Notes: generated by a model not told the origin, from the sequence alone. Positions 8,534 to 17,957 are shown, counted from the stretch's first letter. The stretch: DNA of 64,000 bases from UBA4416 sp036676295 (GCA_036676295.1 JAKFDE010000031.1:124001-188000), one strand, 5' to 3'. Made by a program: numbers and translations.

Positions 8534-8571
8534 TTTTAATTCTACAACATGCTATATAATTTACAAGCATT

Positions 8572-9180
8572 TCAATTTTCATGTCTACAATATCCTAAAT
8601 AAAACATTGGTCTTTTAAATTTTATTGTATCTACCGAATTGCCAATCGGTTTTAAATAACCATTATCTATTAAAACTGTATCTCCCAATTGTTTTATCAT
8701 TTCACCATCATATTTTAGCACTAAAATATCGCCAATTTTATTCCAGTACCCTGTCCACCATTCATTATAACCGAAAGCACCAGTCCAATTCAGCTCAAAT
8801 GTTTTATCTCGACGAAATTTAATGTATGCTTGATTTTGTGTGCCTTCATAACATGCCCGAATATCGACTTCACTTTCCAGCATTTCAGAGTCAAGTCGAT
8901 ATGGGCTAAAAATTGTGTATAGCAACGTCAGAAAACAAATAATTGTTGGTATACAAAATCGAAAAGTCAATTTTTTGATATTATTAATAATTTGAATGAG
9001 CCCAATAATGAAATAAACAACAATGGTTATAAAAGCTATTGGAACAAGTAATGTTAATATTACGAAAACAGAACCGGAAAGATATTTGTCAATATGATGG
9101 TAGAAAATTGTTAATAGGAGATATATCAGACAAATAACTCCCCTAATCATTATTCTTTTTCTAACAGTTATATCGATCAT
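8572..9180 (-). CDS. Hypothetical membrane protein
   Basis: I do not recognise this 202-residue protein. It has hydrophobic segments at about 14-30, 36-63 and 80-97, giving two or three membrane passes. A soluble C-terminal domain (about 110-202) follows, with many aromatics and beta-strand-like stretches (FRRDKTFELNW, WTGYWNKIGDILVLKYDG) that resemble small lipocalin-like or YceI-like beta domains without a clear signature. ATG at 9180 is used. An alternative GTG at 9201 would overlap the stop of the preceding small gene as GTGA, which would suggest translational coupling. It is the last gene of a compact minus-strand set with the Cys-rich peptide and a GH16 enzyme. Confidence 0.65.
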   Translation of the reverse strand: MIDITVRKRIMIRGVICLIYLLLTIFYHHIDKYLSGSVFVILTLLVPIAFITIVVYFIIGLIQIINNIKKLTFRFCIPTIICFLTLLYTIFSPYRLDSEMLESEVDIRACYEGTQNQAYIKFRRDKTFELNWTGAFGYNEWWTGYWNKIGDILVLKYDGEMIKQLGDTVLIDNGYLKPIGNSVDTIKFKRPMFYLGYCRHEN

Positions 9181-9197
9181 TTTAAGAATTAAAATTC

Positions 9198-9314
9198 TCA
9201 CTTACACCCACAATCACCATCTCCACACTTTTTTTTAGTGTATGATTTATACCCTCTGTATCCTAAATAAGAAACAGCGGCTACTAAAAGTAATATGGCT
9301 AAAATTTCCTGCAT
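9198..9314 (-). CDS. FeoB-associated Cys-rich membrane peptide (38 aa)
   Basis: This short gene encodes 38 residues starting MQEILAILLLVAAVSYLGY and ending KKKCGDGDCGCK. One transmembrane helix, a basic linker and a three-cysteine tail are the pattern of the FeoB-associated Cys-rich membrane protein family, usually found beside the ferrous iron transporter feoB. Here there is no feoB. The gene starts 2 bases after the stop of a GH16 gene, and its TGA overlaps a possible GTG start of the next gene. The family call rests on the pattern alone, so moderate confidence. The role may be metal or redox handling at the inner membrane. Confidence 0.65.
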   Translation of the reverse strand: MQEILAILLLVAAVSYLGYRGYKSYTKKKCGDGDCGCK

Positions 9315-9316
9315 GG

Positions 9317-10576
9317 TTATTTTTCTTGTATTCCATTATTATAGGGATCAATAATCGGAACATTATGTATCAATACCTGATTTAATACTTTGATCTTAAT
9401 ATCATATGGTCCTGTAGGCAAATCACTTAAATCTAAAATGTAGTATTCTTTATTTTCCAAAGCAAAACCAGCTACTTTATTATTGTCTTTATCTATCACA
9501 TCAATTTGTATTCTACCAAACTTATTTCCAAGCATCGTTAAACTCAATTTATTATATAAGATCGGTAATAAGGTAATTGTTCCAACATCTTCATTTAAAC
9601 CCTTATCGTATATGAAATTCATTTTTTTCTTTTGACCTGTTTCATATACATTTTCGTTTTTGATACTAATTGGTGTATACTCATACGTCTTGTAATTATC
9701 TCTATAACCCTGTACCGTATCTTCTTTACTCCAAACCCTTACATAATCTACCTGATAATCATTTGGCCATTTGGTTGTATTATCCGGACCCGGACTAAAA
9801 GGGCCTCCTGTTTTTGCTACTGAACTATTAATGAAAATATTTTGCGCCGTTTTAAAATCACCTTTATAAATGCCCATAGGCTCTCCATTCAAATAAAATT
9901 TCACATAGCCGGGTTGCCATTCTCCTGAAATTACATTCCAATCATTCGCCAAACTATGATTTGTTTTGATCCAACCACCCCAATTCTTTTTGAGATTTAA
10001 AAAGCCGCCTCTGAAATCATCGCAACCATGTGGACAATGAACATCTACATGGATCTGATTTTCTTTTTCTCCTTTTAATTCAAAAAAATCGATTTCTTCA
10101 TTTGGATTACCACCAAACAACCAAAAAGCCGGCCAAATACCCCGTTCGGCATTTGATTTGAAGCGTGCTTCAAAATAGCCGTATTTGTATTGTTTTTTGG
10201 AACTGATCAAACCAGATGTATAATCAAATTCATATTTGTCACCATTCATCGACTTACCGGTTTTCGCTAAATATTTTTTGTCGATTTCCCATTCGTTCAC
10301 CGAAAAACTTTTCTTTTCTTTCTTCGCAGTAATGATCAATTTACCATCTGATATTGAAATATTATCTTCTGTAAAATATAGATCTTGCGACATGACTGTA
10401 TTTCCCCAAGGCATTCCGGTTTTCCATTTCCCGGTATTCAAACCAAAATCATTAAACTCATCTCCATCCTGATAATACCATTTTTGAGAAATGGTTGTTT
10501 TTACCTGCCACATGACTTGAGAAAAAACATGATTCCATCCCAATAGAAAATAAAAAAATAAAATGACAGATCTCAT
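9317..10576 (-). CDS. Secreted GH16 family glycoside hydrolase
   Basis: The 419-residue protein has a signal peptide (about 1-19) and a GH16 beta-jelly-roll catalytic domain (about 35-285). The catalytic signature EIDFFE is intact, with nucleophile E161, D163 and acid/base E166. It is flanked by the substrate-cleft words FEARFK, GIWPAFWLFGG and, later, VDYVRVW. The last about 130 residues form a small beta-rich domain also present in the divergent paralogue at 10625-11866. GH16 enzymes cut beta-1,3(4)-glucans, agarose, carrageenan or similar, and the specificity cannot be read from sequence here. The C terminus is not a T9SS sorting domain. The start lies 48 bases from the divergent paralogue. 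Confidence 0.9.
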   Translation of the reverse strand: MRSVILFFYFLLGWNHVFSQVMWQVKTTISQKWYYQDGDEFNDFGLNTGKWKTGMPWGNTVMSQDLYFTEDNISISDGKLIITAKKEKKSFSVNEWEIDKKYLAKTGKSMNGDKYEFDYTSGLISSKKQYKYGYFEARFKSNAERGIWPAFWLFGGNPNEEIDFFELKGEKENQIHVDVHCPHGCDDFRGGFLNLKKNWGGWIKTNHSLANDWNVISGEWQPGYVKFYLNGEPMGIYKGDFKTAQNIFINSSVAKTGGPFSPGPDNTTKWPNDYQVDYVRVWSKEDTVQGYRDNYKTYEYTPISIKNENVYETGQKKKMNFIYDKGLNEDVGTITLLPILYNKLSLTMLGNKFGRIQIDVIDKDNNKVAGFALENKEYYILDLSDLPTGPYDIKIKVLNQVLIHNVPIIDPYNNGIQEK

Positions 10577-10624
10577 GAAGCCTTATTTAATGTAAAAGTA
10601 CCAATTTATTTATACTTTAGTTTT

Positions 10625-11866
10625 ATGAAATATTTAAAAATTCTGATTTTATCGTTGTGCATTTTGCCCCAATTGAGCAATGCTCAAATTATGTGGCAAA
10701 TAAATAAAGACACAGTTATTAGCTGGCACTATAATGATGGAGACGAATTCAACTCTAACACATTAAATATTGAAAAATGGAAATATTGGTATGGATGGAG
10801 CAGAAGTATTTATACTCAAAAAGAACAGCAATATTATACTGAAGGGTTAAACCATGAACTGAAAAATGGTATTTTAAATTTATATGCCAAAAGAGAAAAA
10901 ATTGAAGCTAAAATGGTGGATTGGATGGCTGATACTGTTAAGCTATATAATGAAGGGAAATCTATCGGACAAAATAAACGAACGTTTGAGTATAGTGCTG
11001 GAATGATTCAATCGCTTAAATATTTTAAATACGGTTACTTTGAAATTAAATTTAAGACTCCTGAACATAATGGCTTCTGGCCTGCCTTTTGGCTTTACGG
11101 AGGCACTCCTAACGAAGAAATTGACTGGATGGAATTAAAAACTGAGAAGAAAAATGCCATTCACGTCGGTCGTCATAGCCAAAAAAGAGAAGAAAATAAA
11201 ATAAGAAATATTATTCGCAAGAAATGGTGGGGGGATTGGGTTTATTTTAAAGGCGATCTGAGTAAAGGATGGAATATTGTTTCAGGAGAATGGACCCCCG
11301 AATATTTAAAGTATTACCTAAATGGCGAATGTATAGCTTACACAAAATTGTCAATGAATATTGAAAAAGTACTATGTGCTAATATTGCTGTTCCTAGTAA
11401 TGATGGGTCGTTTCATCCTGGACCTGACACCAACCTTATCAATTCCGGAAACTTTGCCATTGATTACATTAGGGTTTGGCAACATTCAACAATAGATAAT
11501 ATTCCTTCAATAAACGAAAATCCTATTTCTTGCGAAAGAGAAATTGCAAAATCACAATTAACTTCCAAAACTAAATTTTTGTACGGCAAAAAATCAATTC
11601 ATACTAATGAAGGAATTATTGTTTCCTTATATAAACAAGCCGATAATATTTATTCGTTAACTGCTTTAGGAAGAGAAGTTCCTACACTATCTAAACTCGA
11701 ACTTATTAATGAACAAGATCAAGTCGTATACAAAAACAATTTAAAATATGGAGAAACTGAAATTAACCTTAATAATTACGAGGGTAAAAAATTTCACATA
11801 AAAATCTCATGCTATAATAAAATCATTGTACATCAATTAGATAAAGATTTTAAAACATACAGATGA
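10625..11866 (+). CDS. Secreted GH16 family glycoside hydrolase (paralogue)
   Basis: The 413-residue paralogue of the divergent gene at 9317-10576 starts with a signal peptide (about 1-20, ending QLSNAQ). It has the same order of motifs: HYNDGDEFN, GYFEIKFKTPE, FWPAFWLYGG, and a catalytic EIDWME with E165, D167 and E170. It ends with the shared C-terminal beta domain (about 300-413, including SLTALGREVPTLSKLELI). The tryptophan beside the catalytic Asp (W168, against F164 in the partner) and different loops suggest a different substrate preference. Its 3' end overlaps the convergent glycosyltransferase gene by 34 bases. No CAZyme partner genes such as susC/susD lie nearby. Confidence 0.9.
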   Translation: MKYLKILILSLCILPQLSNAQIMWQINKDTVISWHYNDGDEFNSNTLNIEKWKYWYGWSRSIYTQKEQQYYTEGLNHELKNGILNLYAKREKIEAKMVDWMADTVKLYNEGKSIGQNKRTFEYSAGMIQSLKYFKYGYFEIKFKTPEHNGFWPAFWLYGGTPNEEIDWMELKTEKKNAIHVGRHSQKREENKIRNIIRKKWWGDWVYFKGDLSKGWNIVSGEWTPEYLKYYLNGECIAYTKLSMNIEKVLCANIAVPSNDGSFHPGPDTNLINSGNFAIDYIRVWQHSTIDNIPSINENPISCEREIAKSQLTSKTKFLYGKKSIHTNEGIIVSLYKQADNIYSLTALGREVPTLSKLELINEQDQVVYKNNLKYGETEINLNNYEGKKFHIKISCYNKIIVHQLDKDFKTYR

Positions 11867-13281
11867 TATTGCTTAGTAGGTAAGTCAATTTTCGAATAAG
11901 TCATTTTAAAATAATCATTCACTTTTTTACTTGTGACAAAATATTTACTGCGATAAATATTGGGATCTATATTAATCCTATAACGTCTTAATAAATAAAA
12001 GTGAAAACTCCATGAATAATAGGTTTCCTTATCTGTACTTATGATAGACTCTTCGGGCAAATAATTACCAATTATCTTGGTATCTTTTATCACTAATTCA
12101 TCTCTGCTATACTTACCAATTCTTGAGACACTAAAAATAACTGAGCATACAAGGAGAATTGTAGTAAATAAAGTAAAAACCCTTACACGAAACTCATTCT
12201 TCAAATAACGCGTGATCAATAGATCAAGCCTGGTAACAATTAAAACAGAAAATGCCAAAGCAAAAAAAGAAATGGAGGGCATAAAATAAAACTTTTTCTG
12301 GACCATGGTTAACATCAATGGCAAAGAACCAAATACTCCCAGAACCAAAAAAAATATAAAAACAGAATTGAATGAATTATTTTTTGTATTTTTTTTGAAA
12401 GTCAACAACCATAGAATAAGTGTAATTACAAAAACAGGAATCAATTCACTCAATAGATCTAAAAGGATCCAAATTCGATAATCTGTAGTTGACGTTGTTT
12501 GAATACGAGAAACCAATCTTTCTGACAAATAAAAAAACAAACTTTCTTTTGCGTTATCATTAAAAAATATTAGACCAAAAAAAATCGCACTTGGAATAAA
12601 CACTAGAAGTGTTGTGTTGATCAAAAACTGCTTAAAAGAAAAAGAATTCTTATTAAATAAAAAATAGATAAAATAAATACCTAATGGAAATAGTGCCACG
12701 AATCCCTTCGTTAAAAAGCCTAAAAACATACAAATTCCAGCAATAGTAATATTCAAAAAAAACAATCGTTTATACAACAAAGCTTTGTATGCAAAGTAAA
12801 CTGAAAGAAGTGCAAACAACGACACTAACATTTCAATCATATTATTTTGAAAGGTCCAAAAACATATTGGTGTTACTATCCATAAAAAAACAGGCAACCA
12901 ACTATGTTTTTTAAAATATTCTTTTTCAATAAATATCAATTGCCAAATTTTATGAATCATAAAAGCATTACATACCAACATTAGCAATGAGAATATTCTT
13001 TCGCTATAGATACTGTCGCCAAAAACGAAAAACACACGCGATTCTATCCAATAAAACAACGGTGGGTGTTCCATAAAAGCCTGACTCCCATTCATGAACC
13101 AAACGTGGCTCAGAAATGGTCGCCAAAAACTTCCTGATCCATGGTATAAGTTATTACTGACACAGGCGTATTGTTGCCCATCCATAAACATACCGTCAGC
13201 CAACAATGTAGGAGCTATCAAAAAAATTAAGACAGAAATTGTAAAAATATAAAAGGAATATTCTCTATTTAACTTCACCAA
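11833..13281 (-). CDS. GT39/ArnT-type polytopic glycosyltransferase
   Basis: The 482-residue membrane protein has about ten hydrophobic helices. The first periplasmic loop shows DGMFMDGQQYACVSNNL and MEHPPLFYWIES, the acidic site plus HPP motif typical of GT-C enzymes of the PMT/ArnT type, which transfer sugars from polyprenyl-phosphate donors to proteins or lipids in the periplasm. A soluble C-terminal part (about 395-482) follows the last helix. It is convergent with a GH16 gene and overlaps it by 34 bases. The substrate is not predictable. In Bacteroidota such enzymes act in protein O-glycosylation or in envelope polysaccharide modification. Confidence 0.82.
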   Translation of the reverse strand: MVKLNREYSFYIFTISVLIFLIAPTLLADGMFMDGQQYACVSNNLYHGSGSFWRPFLSHVWFMNGSQAFMEHPPLFYWIESRVFFVFGDSIYSERIFSLLMLVCNAFMIHKIWQLIFIEKEYFKKHSWLPVFLWIVTPICFWTFQNNMIEMLVSLFALLSVYFAYKALLYKRLFFLNITIAGICMFLGFLTKGFVALFPLGIYFIYFLFNKNSFSFKQFLINTTLLVFIPSAIFFGLIFFNDNAKESLFFYLSERLVSRIQTTSTTDYRIWILLDLLSELIPVFVITLILWLLTFKKNTKNNSFNSVFIFFLVLGVFGSLPLMLTMVQKKFYFMPSISFFALAFSVLIVTRLDLLITRYLKNEFRVRVFTLFTTILLVCSVIFSVSRIGKYSRDELVIKDTKIIGNYLPEESIISTDKETYYSWSFHFYLLRRYRINIDPNIYRSKYFVTSKKVNDYFKMTYSKIDLPTKQYHLYVLKSLSN

Positions 13282-13385
13282 ATACGATTTTAAAGCCCAC
13301 TAAACTTAATAATTGTTATAAAAAATTGTTCATTTTAGCCCAAAAATAACCTAAAATTGGTATTTTCGCTACAAATTTATTTCTA

Positions 13386-15386
13386 ATGATCACAGCAGAA
13401 TCTCCAATAAAGTTTGACCGTCGAAAACAAAAAGACGACACACTTTTACAACTCTATAAAAATATTTTAACACCCCGTATGATAGAAGAAAAAATGCTTC
13501 TATTATTACGTCAAGGCCGCATTGCTAAGTGGTTCAGCGGTATCGGACAAGAAGCTATTTCTGTTGGGGTAGCAACAGCTTTAAATAGAGATGAATTTAT
13601 TTTGCCAATGCACCGCAACTTAGGTGTGTTTACAACCCGCGGCATTCCTATGAATCGCTTATTCTCTCAATTTCAGGGAAAACCAAGTGGCTTTACGCAA
13701 GGCCGCGATCGTTCTTTCCACTTTGGAACTCAAGAATACAATATTGTTGGAATGATCTCTCACTTAGGCCCACAGCTAGGTGTAGCCGATGGAATTGCCT
13801 TAGGAAATAAATTACGCGAAGAGAAAAAAGTAACTGTAGTATTTAGTGGAGACGGTGGCGCCAGCGAAGGTGATTTTCATGAAAGCTTAAACACTGCCGC
13901 TGTATGGGATTTACCGGTAATTTTTGTGATCGAAAATAATGGTTACGGTTTATCTACTCCAAGCAACGAACAATTCCGTTGTAAATCATTTGCTGATAAA
14001 GCCATTGGTTATGGTATTGAAGGCGTGACAGTTGATGGGAATAATGTATTAAAAGTATACGAAACTGTTAAAAATTTAGCAGAATCGATCAGAGAAAATC
14101 CCCGCCCAATTTTATTGGAATGTGTGACTTTCCGTATGCGTGGCCACGAAGAAGCTTCTGGAACTAAATATGTGCCTAAAGAATTATTTGATGTGTGGGG
14201 AAGAAAAGATCCTGTAAATACATTCGAAAAATTCTTATTAGACGAGGGTGTTTTAACAGAAGAAATTATTGAAAAATTACGTGCAGAGATTAAACAGGAT
14301 ATTGAACAAGGTTTAGAAAAAACATTTGCCGAAACTTTACCTCCACCAAATACAGCAAAAGAAATTTCTGAATTATTCATGCCTTATACGGCACAGGATA
14401 CATCAAATTCATCAGGAACAAAAACCAGCAAACGCTTAATTGATGCTATTTCTGATGGGATGCGTTTAGCGATGCAAAAACACAAAAATTTAGTGTTAAT
14501 GGGTCAGGATATTGCCGAGTATGGTGGTGTATTTAAAATTACTGATGGTTTTGTAGAAGAGTTTGGAAAAGGGCGTGTGCGTAACACCCCTCTATGTGAA
14601 TCTGCTATTTTAGGTACAGGCTTTGGCTTATCTATTAATGGTCATAAAGCAATGGTAGAAATGCAATTTGCTGATTTCGTATCAGAAGGTATGACACAGA
14701 TCGTGAATAATCTTGCAAAATCTCATTACCGTTGGGGACAAAATGCCGATGTGGTAGTGCGTATGCCAACCGGTGCAGGCGTTGCCGCAGGCCCTTTTCA
14801 TAGCCAAAGTAACGAAGCCTGGTTCTTTAAAACTCCGGGATTAAAAATTGCTTATCCCGCATTTCCTAGCGATGCTAAAGGTTTATTATTAACGGCGTTT
14901 GAAGATCCAAACCCTGTGATGTTCTTTGAACACAAAGGTTTATACAGAAGTGTAAGCGAAGATATATTGGATGAATATTATACCATTCCTTTTGGTAAAG
15001 CACGTTTAGTAAAAGAAGGAAACGCCGTAACTATTGTTACTTATGGTTTAGGTGTGCATTGGGCAATTGAATTATTAAATGCACATCCTGAAATATCAGC
15101 CGATCTGATTGACTTAAGAACACTAGCTCCGTTAGATGCAGAAGCTATTTTCACGTCTGTTAAAAAAACAGGCCGTGCTTTTATATTACACGAAGACACT
15201 TTAACTGGTGGTATTGGTGGCGAATTAAGCGCTTTAATTACTGAGCATTGCTTTGAATATTTAGATGCTCCTGTAATGCGTGAAGGAAGCTTAGATACGC
15301 CTGTACCAATGAATGCAGACCTAGAAATAAATTTCTTACCAAAAGAACGTTTCAAAGAAAAGTTAATGAAATTATTAAACTACTAA
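13386..15386 (+). CDS. 2-oxoacid dehydrogenase E1 component, alpha/beta fusion
   Basis: The 666-residue protein joins the alpha and beta chains of a thiamine-pyrophosphate-dependent 2-oxoacid dehydrogenase. The alpha part (about 1-330) has the TPP-Mg motif from GDGGASEGDFHE to ENNGYGLS and the phosphorylation-loop-like RMRGHEEASGT. The beta part (about 345-666) has the catalytic Glu region (TPLCESAILGTGFGL), EMQFADF and RMPTGAGVAAGPFHSQS, and a transketolase C-terminal domain (LHEDTLTGGIGGELSALI). It decarboxylates a branched-chain 2-oxoacid or pyruvate and passes the acyl group to an E2 encoded elsewhere. The wording favours the branched-chain type, but I cannot fix the substrate. A terminator follows directly. 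Confidence 0.88.
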   Translation: MITAESPIKFDRRKQKDDTLLQLYKNILTPRMIEEKMLLLLRQGRIAKWFSGIGQEAISVGVATALNRDEFILPMHRNLGVFTTRGIPMNRLFSQFQGKPSGFTQGRDRSFHFGTQEYNIVGMISHLGPQLGVADGIALGNKLREEKKVTVVFSGDGGASEGDFHESLNTAAVWDLPVIFVIENNGYGLSTPSNEQFRCKSFADKAIGYGIEGVTVDGNNVLKVYETVKNLAESIRENPRPILLECVTFRMRGHEEASGTKYVPKELFDVWGRKDPVNTFEKFLLDEGVLTEEIIEKLRAEIKQDIEQGLEKTFAETLPPPNTAKEISELFMPYTAQDTSNSSGTKTSKRLIDAISDGMRLAMQKHKNLVLMGQDIAEYGGVFKITDGFVEEFGKGRVRNTPLCESAILGTGFGLSINGHKAMVEMQFADFVSEGMTQIVNNLAKSHYRWGQNADVVVRMPTGAGVAAGPFHSQSNEAWFFKTPGLKIAYPAFPSDAKGLLLTAFEDPNPVMFFEHKGLYRSVSEDILDEYYTIPFGKARLVKEGNAVTIVTYGLGVHWAIELLNAHPEISADLIDLRTLAPLDAEAIFTSVKKTGRAFILHEDTLTGGIGGELSALITEHCFEYLDAPVMREGSLDTPVPMNADLEINFLPKERFKEKLMKLLNY

Positions 15387-15390
15387 TTAT

Positions 15391-15421
15391 AAAAAGGTCC
15401 AAATTATTTTGGACCTTTTTT
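15391..15421 (+). terminator. Rho-independent terminator of the E1 fusion gene
   Basis: AAAAGGTCC and GGACCTTTT form a GC-containing stem around an AT loop, followed by a T-run. It begins 5 bases after the stop codon of the E1 gene. Confidence 0.85.
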
Positions 15422-15546
15422 GTTTGTTTCCTTCCCTCTCCCCACAGAAAATTCGAAGGATTCGACGATACAAAAAACAAATAATAAAATAACCGTCAAA
15501 GGAACCGAGGGTGAGGTTGCTGCACTTAATTAAAATAATTGAGAAT

Positions 15547-15571
15547 GCACCTCGACTACGCTCGATGTGAC
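15547..15571 (-). repeat. TCGAGCGTAGTCGAG interspersed repeat
   Basis: CACCTCGACTACGCTCGATGTGAC is the reverse-orientation form of the TCGAGCG(A/T)AGTCGAG word at 5681-5703. It lies in the 218-base spacer (15387-15604) between the E1 terminator and the DinB-like gene. The rest of that spacer shows no coding sequence that I can support. Confidence 0.5.
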
Positions 15572-15604
15572 AAAACAAGAAACAACTAAACATAAAACTT
15601 TAAC

Positions 15605-16180
15605 ATGACAACACAAGAATCCTTCCTGACCAGCGCTAAAAAACAGTTTTTGTATTACAAAACTTTGGGCGAAAAGGCTATCAACCAATTAGAGCCTGAG
15701 CAATTGTTTTTCTCTGCCAATGAAGACACTAACAGCATTTCCATCATCGTAAAACATTTACACGGAAATATGCTTTCTCGCTGGACAGATTTCCTCACAT
15801 CGGATGGAGAAAAAGAAACACGTAACCGTGACTCCGAATTTGAAGGGGAATTAAAAGACAAAGAAGAACTCTTAACAAAATGGAACGAAGGCTGGAATTG
15901 TCTATTTAATGCAATTGATCCTTTAACTCCCGAACAATTATCACAAATCGTCTATATCCGTAACGAAGGGCAAACAGTGATAGAAGCCATCAATCGCCAA
16001 TTATGCCACTATTCTTATCACATTGGCCAAATTGTATTTTATGCCAAAATGCTCAAAAAAAGCAATTGGGAAAGCCTTTCCATCCCTAAAAATAAATCAA
16101 ACGACTATAATGCCGATAAATTTTCGAAAGACAAATCCATCAAAAACTTTACAGATGATGAATTAAAAAAATTAAAATAA
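15605..16180 (+). CDS. DUF1572 / DinB-like four-helix protein
   Basis: The 191-residue protein matches the DUF1572 branch of the DinB/YfiT superfamily, which are four-helix bundles that often bind a divalent metal through three histidines. Candidate ligands are the His residues in IVKHLHGNML (about 49-53) and in CHYSYHIGQIVFYAKML (about 135-140). DinB proteins include thiol-dependent S-transferases, but members of this branch are mostly uncharacterised. The C-terminal tail (about 160-191) is rich in Lys, Asn and Asp. It reads in the same direction as pyrG but with its own spacer. Confidence 0.8.
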   Translation: MTTQESFLTSAKKQFLYYKTLGEKAINQLEPEQLFFSANEDTNSISIIVKHLHGNMLSRWTDFLTSDGEKETRNRDSEFEGELKDKEELLTKWNEGWNCLFNAIDPLTPEQLSQIVYIRNEGQTVIEAINRQLCHYSYHIGQIVFYAKMLKKSNWESLSIPKNKSNDYNADKFSKDKSIKNFTDDELKKLK

Positions 16181-16296
16181 AAAGTTCTCGTATCTGTGTA
16201 AAAAAATTAGCTCAATTTGTGAAAATTGCTGATAAGTCCATTACCTCAAATCGAAAAATTTCACTTATCTTTACGCGCAGTTTAAAACAAACTGCT

Positions 16297-17904
16297 ATGC
16301 CTACTTCAACTAAATACATCTTTGTTACCGGCGGTGTTACATCGTCTCTCGGAAAAGGAATTATCGCTGCATCATTAGCTAAATTATTACAGGCTAGAGG
16401 ATTTACCGTAACCATTCAAAAATTAGATCCATATATCAATATCGATCCAGGAACACTAAACCCATACGAACATGGCGAATGCTATGTTACAGAAGATGGT
16501 GCTGAAACTGACCTAGATCTAGGCCACTATGAGCGTTTCTTAAACGTTGCTACATCTCAGGCAAATAACGTAACTACCGGTAGAATTTACCAATCAGTTA
16601 TTGAAAAAGAACGTAAAGGTGAGTTCTTAGGGAAAACCGTTCAGGTAATTCCTCACATTACAGATGAAATTAAAAACAGAATTAAACTTTTAGGTAAAAC
16701 AGGGCAATTCCAATTTGTTATTACTGAAATTGGTGGAACTGTAGGTGATATTGAATCTCTACCTTACATTGAGGCTGTTCGTCAGTTAAAATGGGAATTA
16801 GGCCACGATTGTGCAGTTATTCACTTAACCTTATTGCCTTATTTAGCCACATCCGGCGAATTAAAAACAAAACCAACTCAACACTCGGTAAAATTATTAT
16901 TAGAATATGGTGTACAGCCCGATATTTTAGTTTGCCGTTCAGAATACCCAATTAGTAAAGACATTCGCCGTAAAATTGCTTTATTCTGTAACGTATCTCC
17001 TGATGCTGTCATTGAAGCTTTAGACGCATCCACCATTTATGAAGTTCCATTATTAATGGAAAAGGAAGAGCTGGATGAAATCGTCTTAAAAAAATTAGAT
17101 GTTACTACAAAAACTGAAGTTCGTTTAGATAAATGGAAACACTTCTTACACCAGTTCCACAATCCTAAAAAGGAAGTGACGATTGGGCTAATTGGTAAGT
17201 ATGTAGAATTGAAAGAATCTTACAAATCGATTGCCGAAGCGTTTATTCATGCGGGTGCGGTAAACGAGTGTAAAGTAAAAGTAGAGTGGATCCACAGCGA
17301 AAGTTTAACTGAAGAAAACGTTAAAGAAACTTTTAAAAATCTTCAGGGAGTATTGGTAGCGCCAGGTTTTGGGAATCGTGGTATTGAAGGAAAAATTGCT
17401 GCGATTAAATATGCCCGCGAAAATAATATTCCGTTTGTAGGAATTTGTTTAGGGATGCAATGTGCTGTGATTGAATTTGCACGAAATGTATTGGGATTAA
17501 AAGACGCGCACAGTCGCGAGATGAACCCTGCAACTTCAAATCCGGTAATTGATCTATTGGAAGCTCAAAAGAATATTTCTCATATGGGAGGTACCATGCG
17601 TTTAGGTTCTTATCCTTGTAAAATTGAAGAAGGAACTTTAGCTTATAAAATATATGGTAAAACTAATATTAACGAGCGTCATCGTCATCGTTATGAGTTT
17701 AACCCTGAGTACACAAAAAATTTCATTTCAGCAGGAATGGTTATTTCAGGAGTTAATCCTGATGCCGGTTTGGCTGAAATTGTGGAGATTCCCACACATC
17801 CTTTCTTTATCGGAGTACAGTTTCACCCGGAATATAAAAGTACGGTAGAAAACCCACATCCTTTATTTGTTGCTTTTGTAAAAGCAAGCTTAGGTGAAAA
17901 ATAA
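16297..17904 (+). CDS. pyrG: CTP synthase
   Basis: This enzyme makes CTP from UTP, ATP and glutamine, the last step of pyrimidine nucleotide synthesis. The 535 residues begin MPTSTKYIFVTGGVTSSLGKG. The upstream in-frame ATG at 16219 would add 26 residues with no family counterpart, so 16297 is chosen. The synthase domain (about 1-270) has the P-loop SSLGKG, the ITEIGGTVGDIES segment and the KPTQHSVK UTP-site words. The class I glutamine amidotransferase domain (about 290-535) has the nucleophile Cys in GICLGMQ and the His-Glu pair in VQFHPEYKS. A terminator follows. Confidence 0.97.
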   Translation: MPTSTKYIFVTGGVTSSLGKGIIAASLAKLLQARGFTVTIQKLDPYINIDPGTLNPYEHGECYVTEDGAETDLDLGHYERFLNVATSQANNVTTGRIYQSVIEKERKGEFLGKTVQVIPHITDEIKNRIKLLGKTGQFQFVITEIGGTVGDIESLPYIEAVRQLKWELGHDCAVIHLTLLPYLATSGELKTKPTQHSVKLLLEYGVQPDILVCRSEYPISKDIRRKIALFCNVSPDAVIEALDASTIYEVPLLMEKEELDEIVLKKLDVTTKTEVRLDKWKHFLHQFHNPKKEVTIGLIGKYVELKESYKSIAEAFIHAGAVNECKVKVEWIHSESLTEENVKETFKNLQGVLVAPGFGNRGIEGKIAAIKYARENNIPFVGICLGMQCAVIEFARNVLGLKDAHSREMNPATSNPVIDLLEAQKNISHMGGTMRLGSYPCKIEEGTLAYKIYGKTNINERHRHRYEFNPEYTKNFISAGMVISGVNPDAGLAEIVEIPTHPFFIGVQFHPEYKSTVENPHPLFVAFVKASLGEK

Positions 17905-17925
17905 AATGATGTTGATATAAAATTA

Positions 17926-17957
17926 AAAACCGAAGTTAATGCTTCGGCTTTTTTATT
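17926..17957 (+). terminator. Rho-independent terminator after pyrG
   Basis: CCGAAG (17930-17935) and CTTCGG (17942-17947) form a stem around TTAATG, followed by CTTTTTTATTTTTT. It starts about 20 bases after the pyrG stop. Confidence 0.85.

Noticed and set aside
13386..15386. E1 alpha/beta fusion considered as a missing stop or assembly error
   Set aside because: A continuous 666-residue frame with a proper linker and both full domains is known in Bacteroidota, so it is a genuine fusion.
15387..15593. 68-codon minus-strand frame in the E1-DinB spacer
   Set aside because: It runs through the E1 terminator and an interspersed repeat, and has no family resemblance.
16219..16296. Upstream in-frame extension of pyrG
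   Set aside because: The extra 26 residues do not match the CTP synthase N terminus, which begins at the MPTSTKYIFVTGG methionine (16297).
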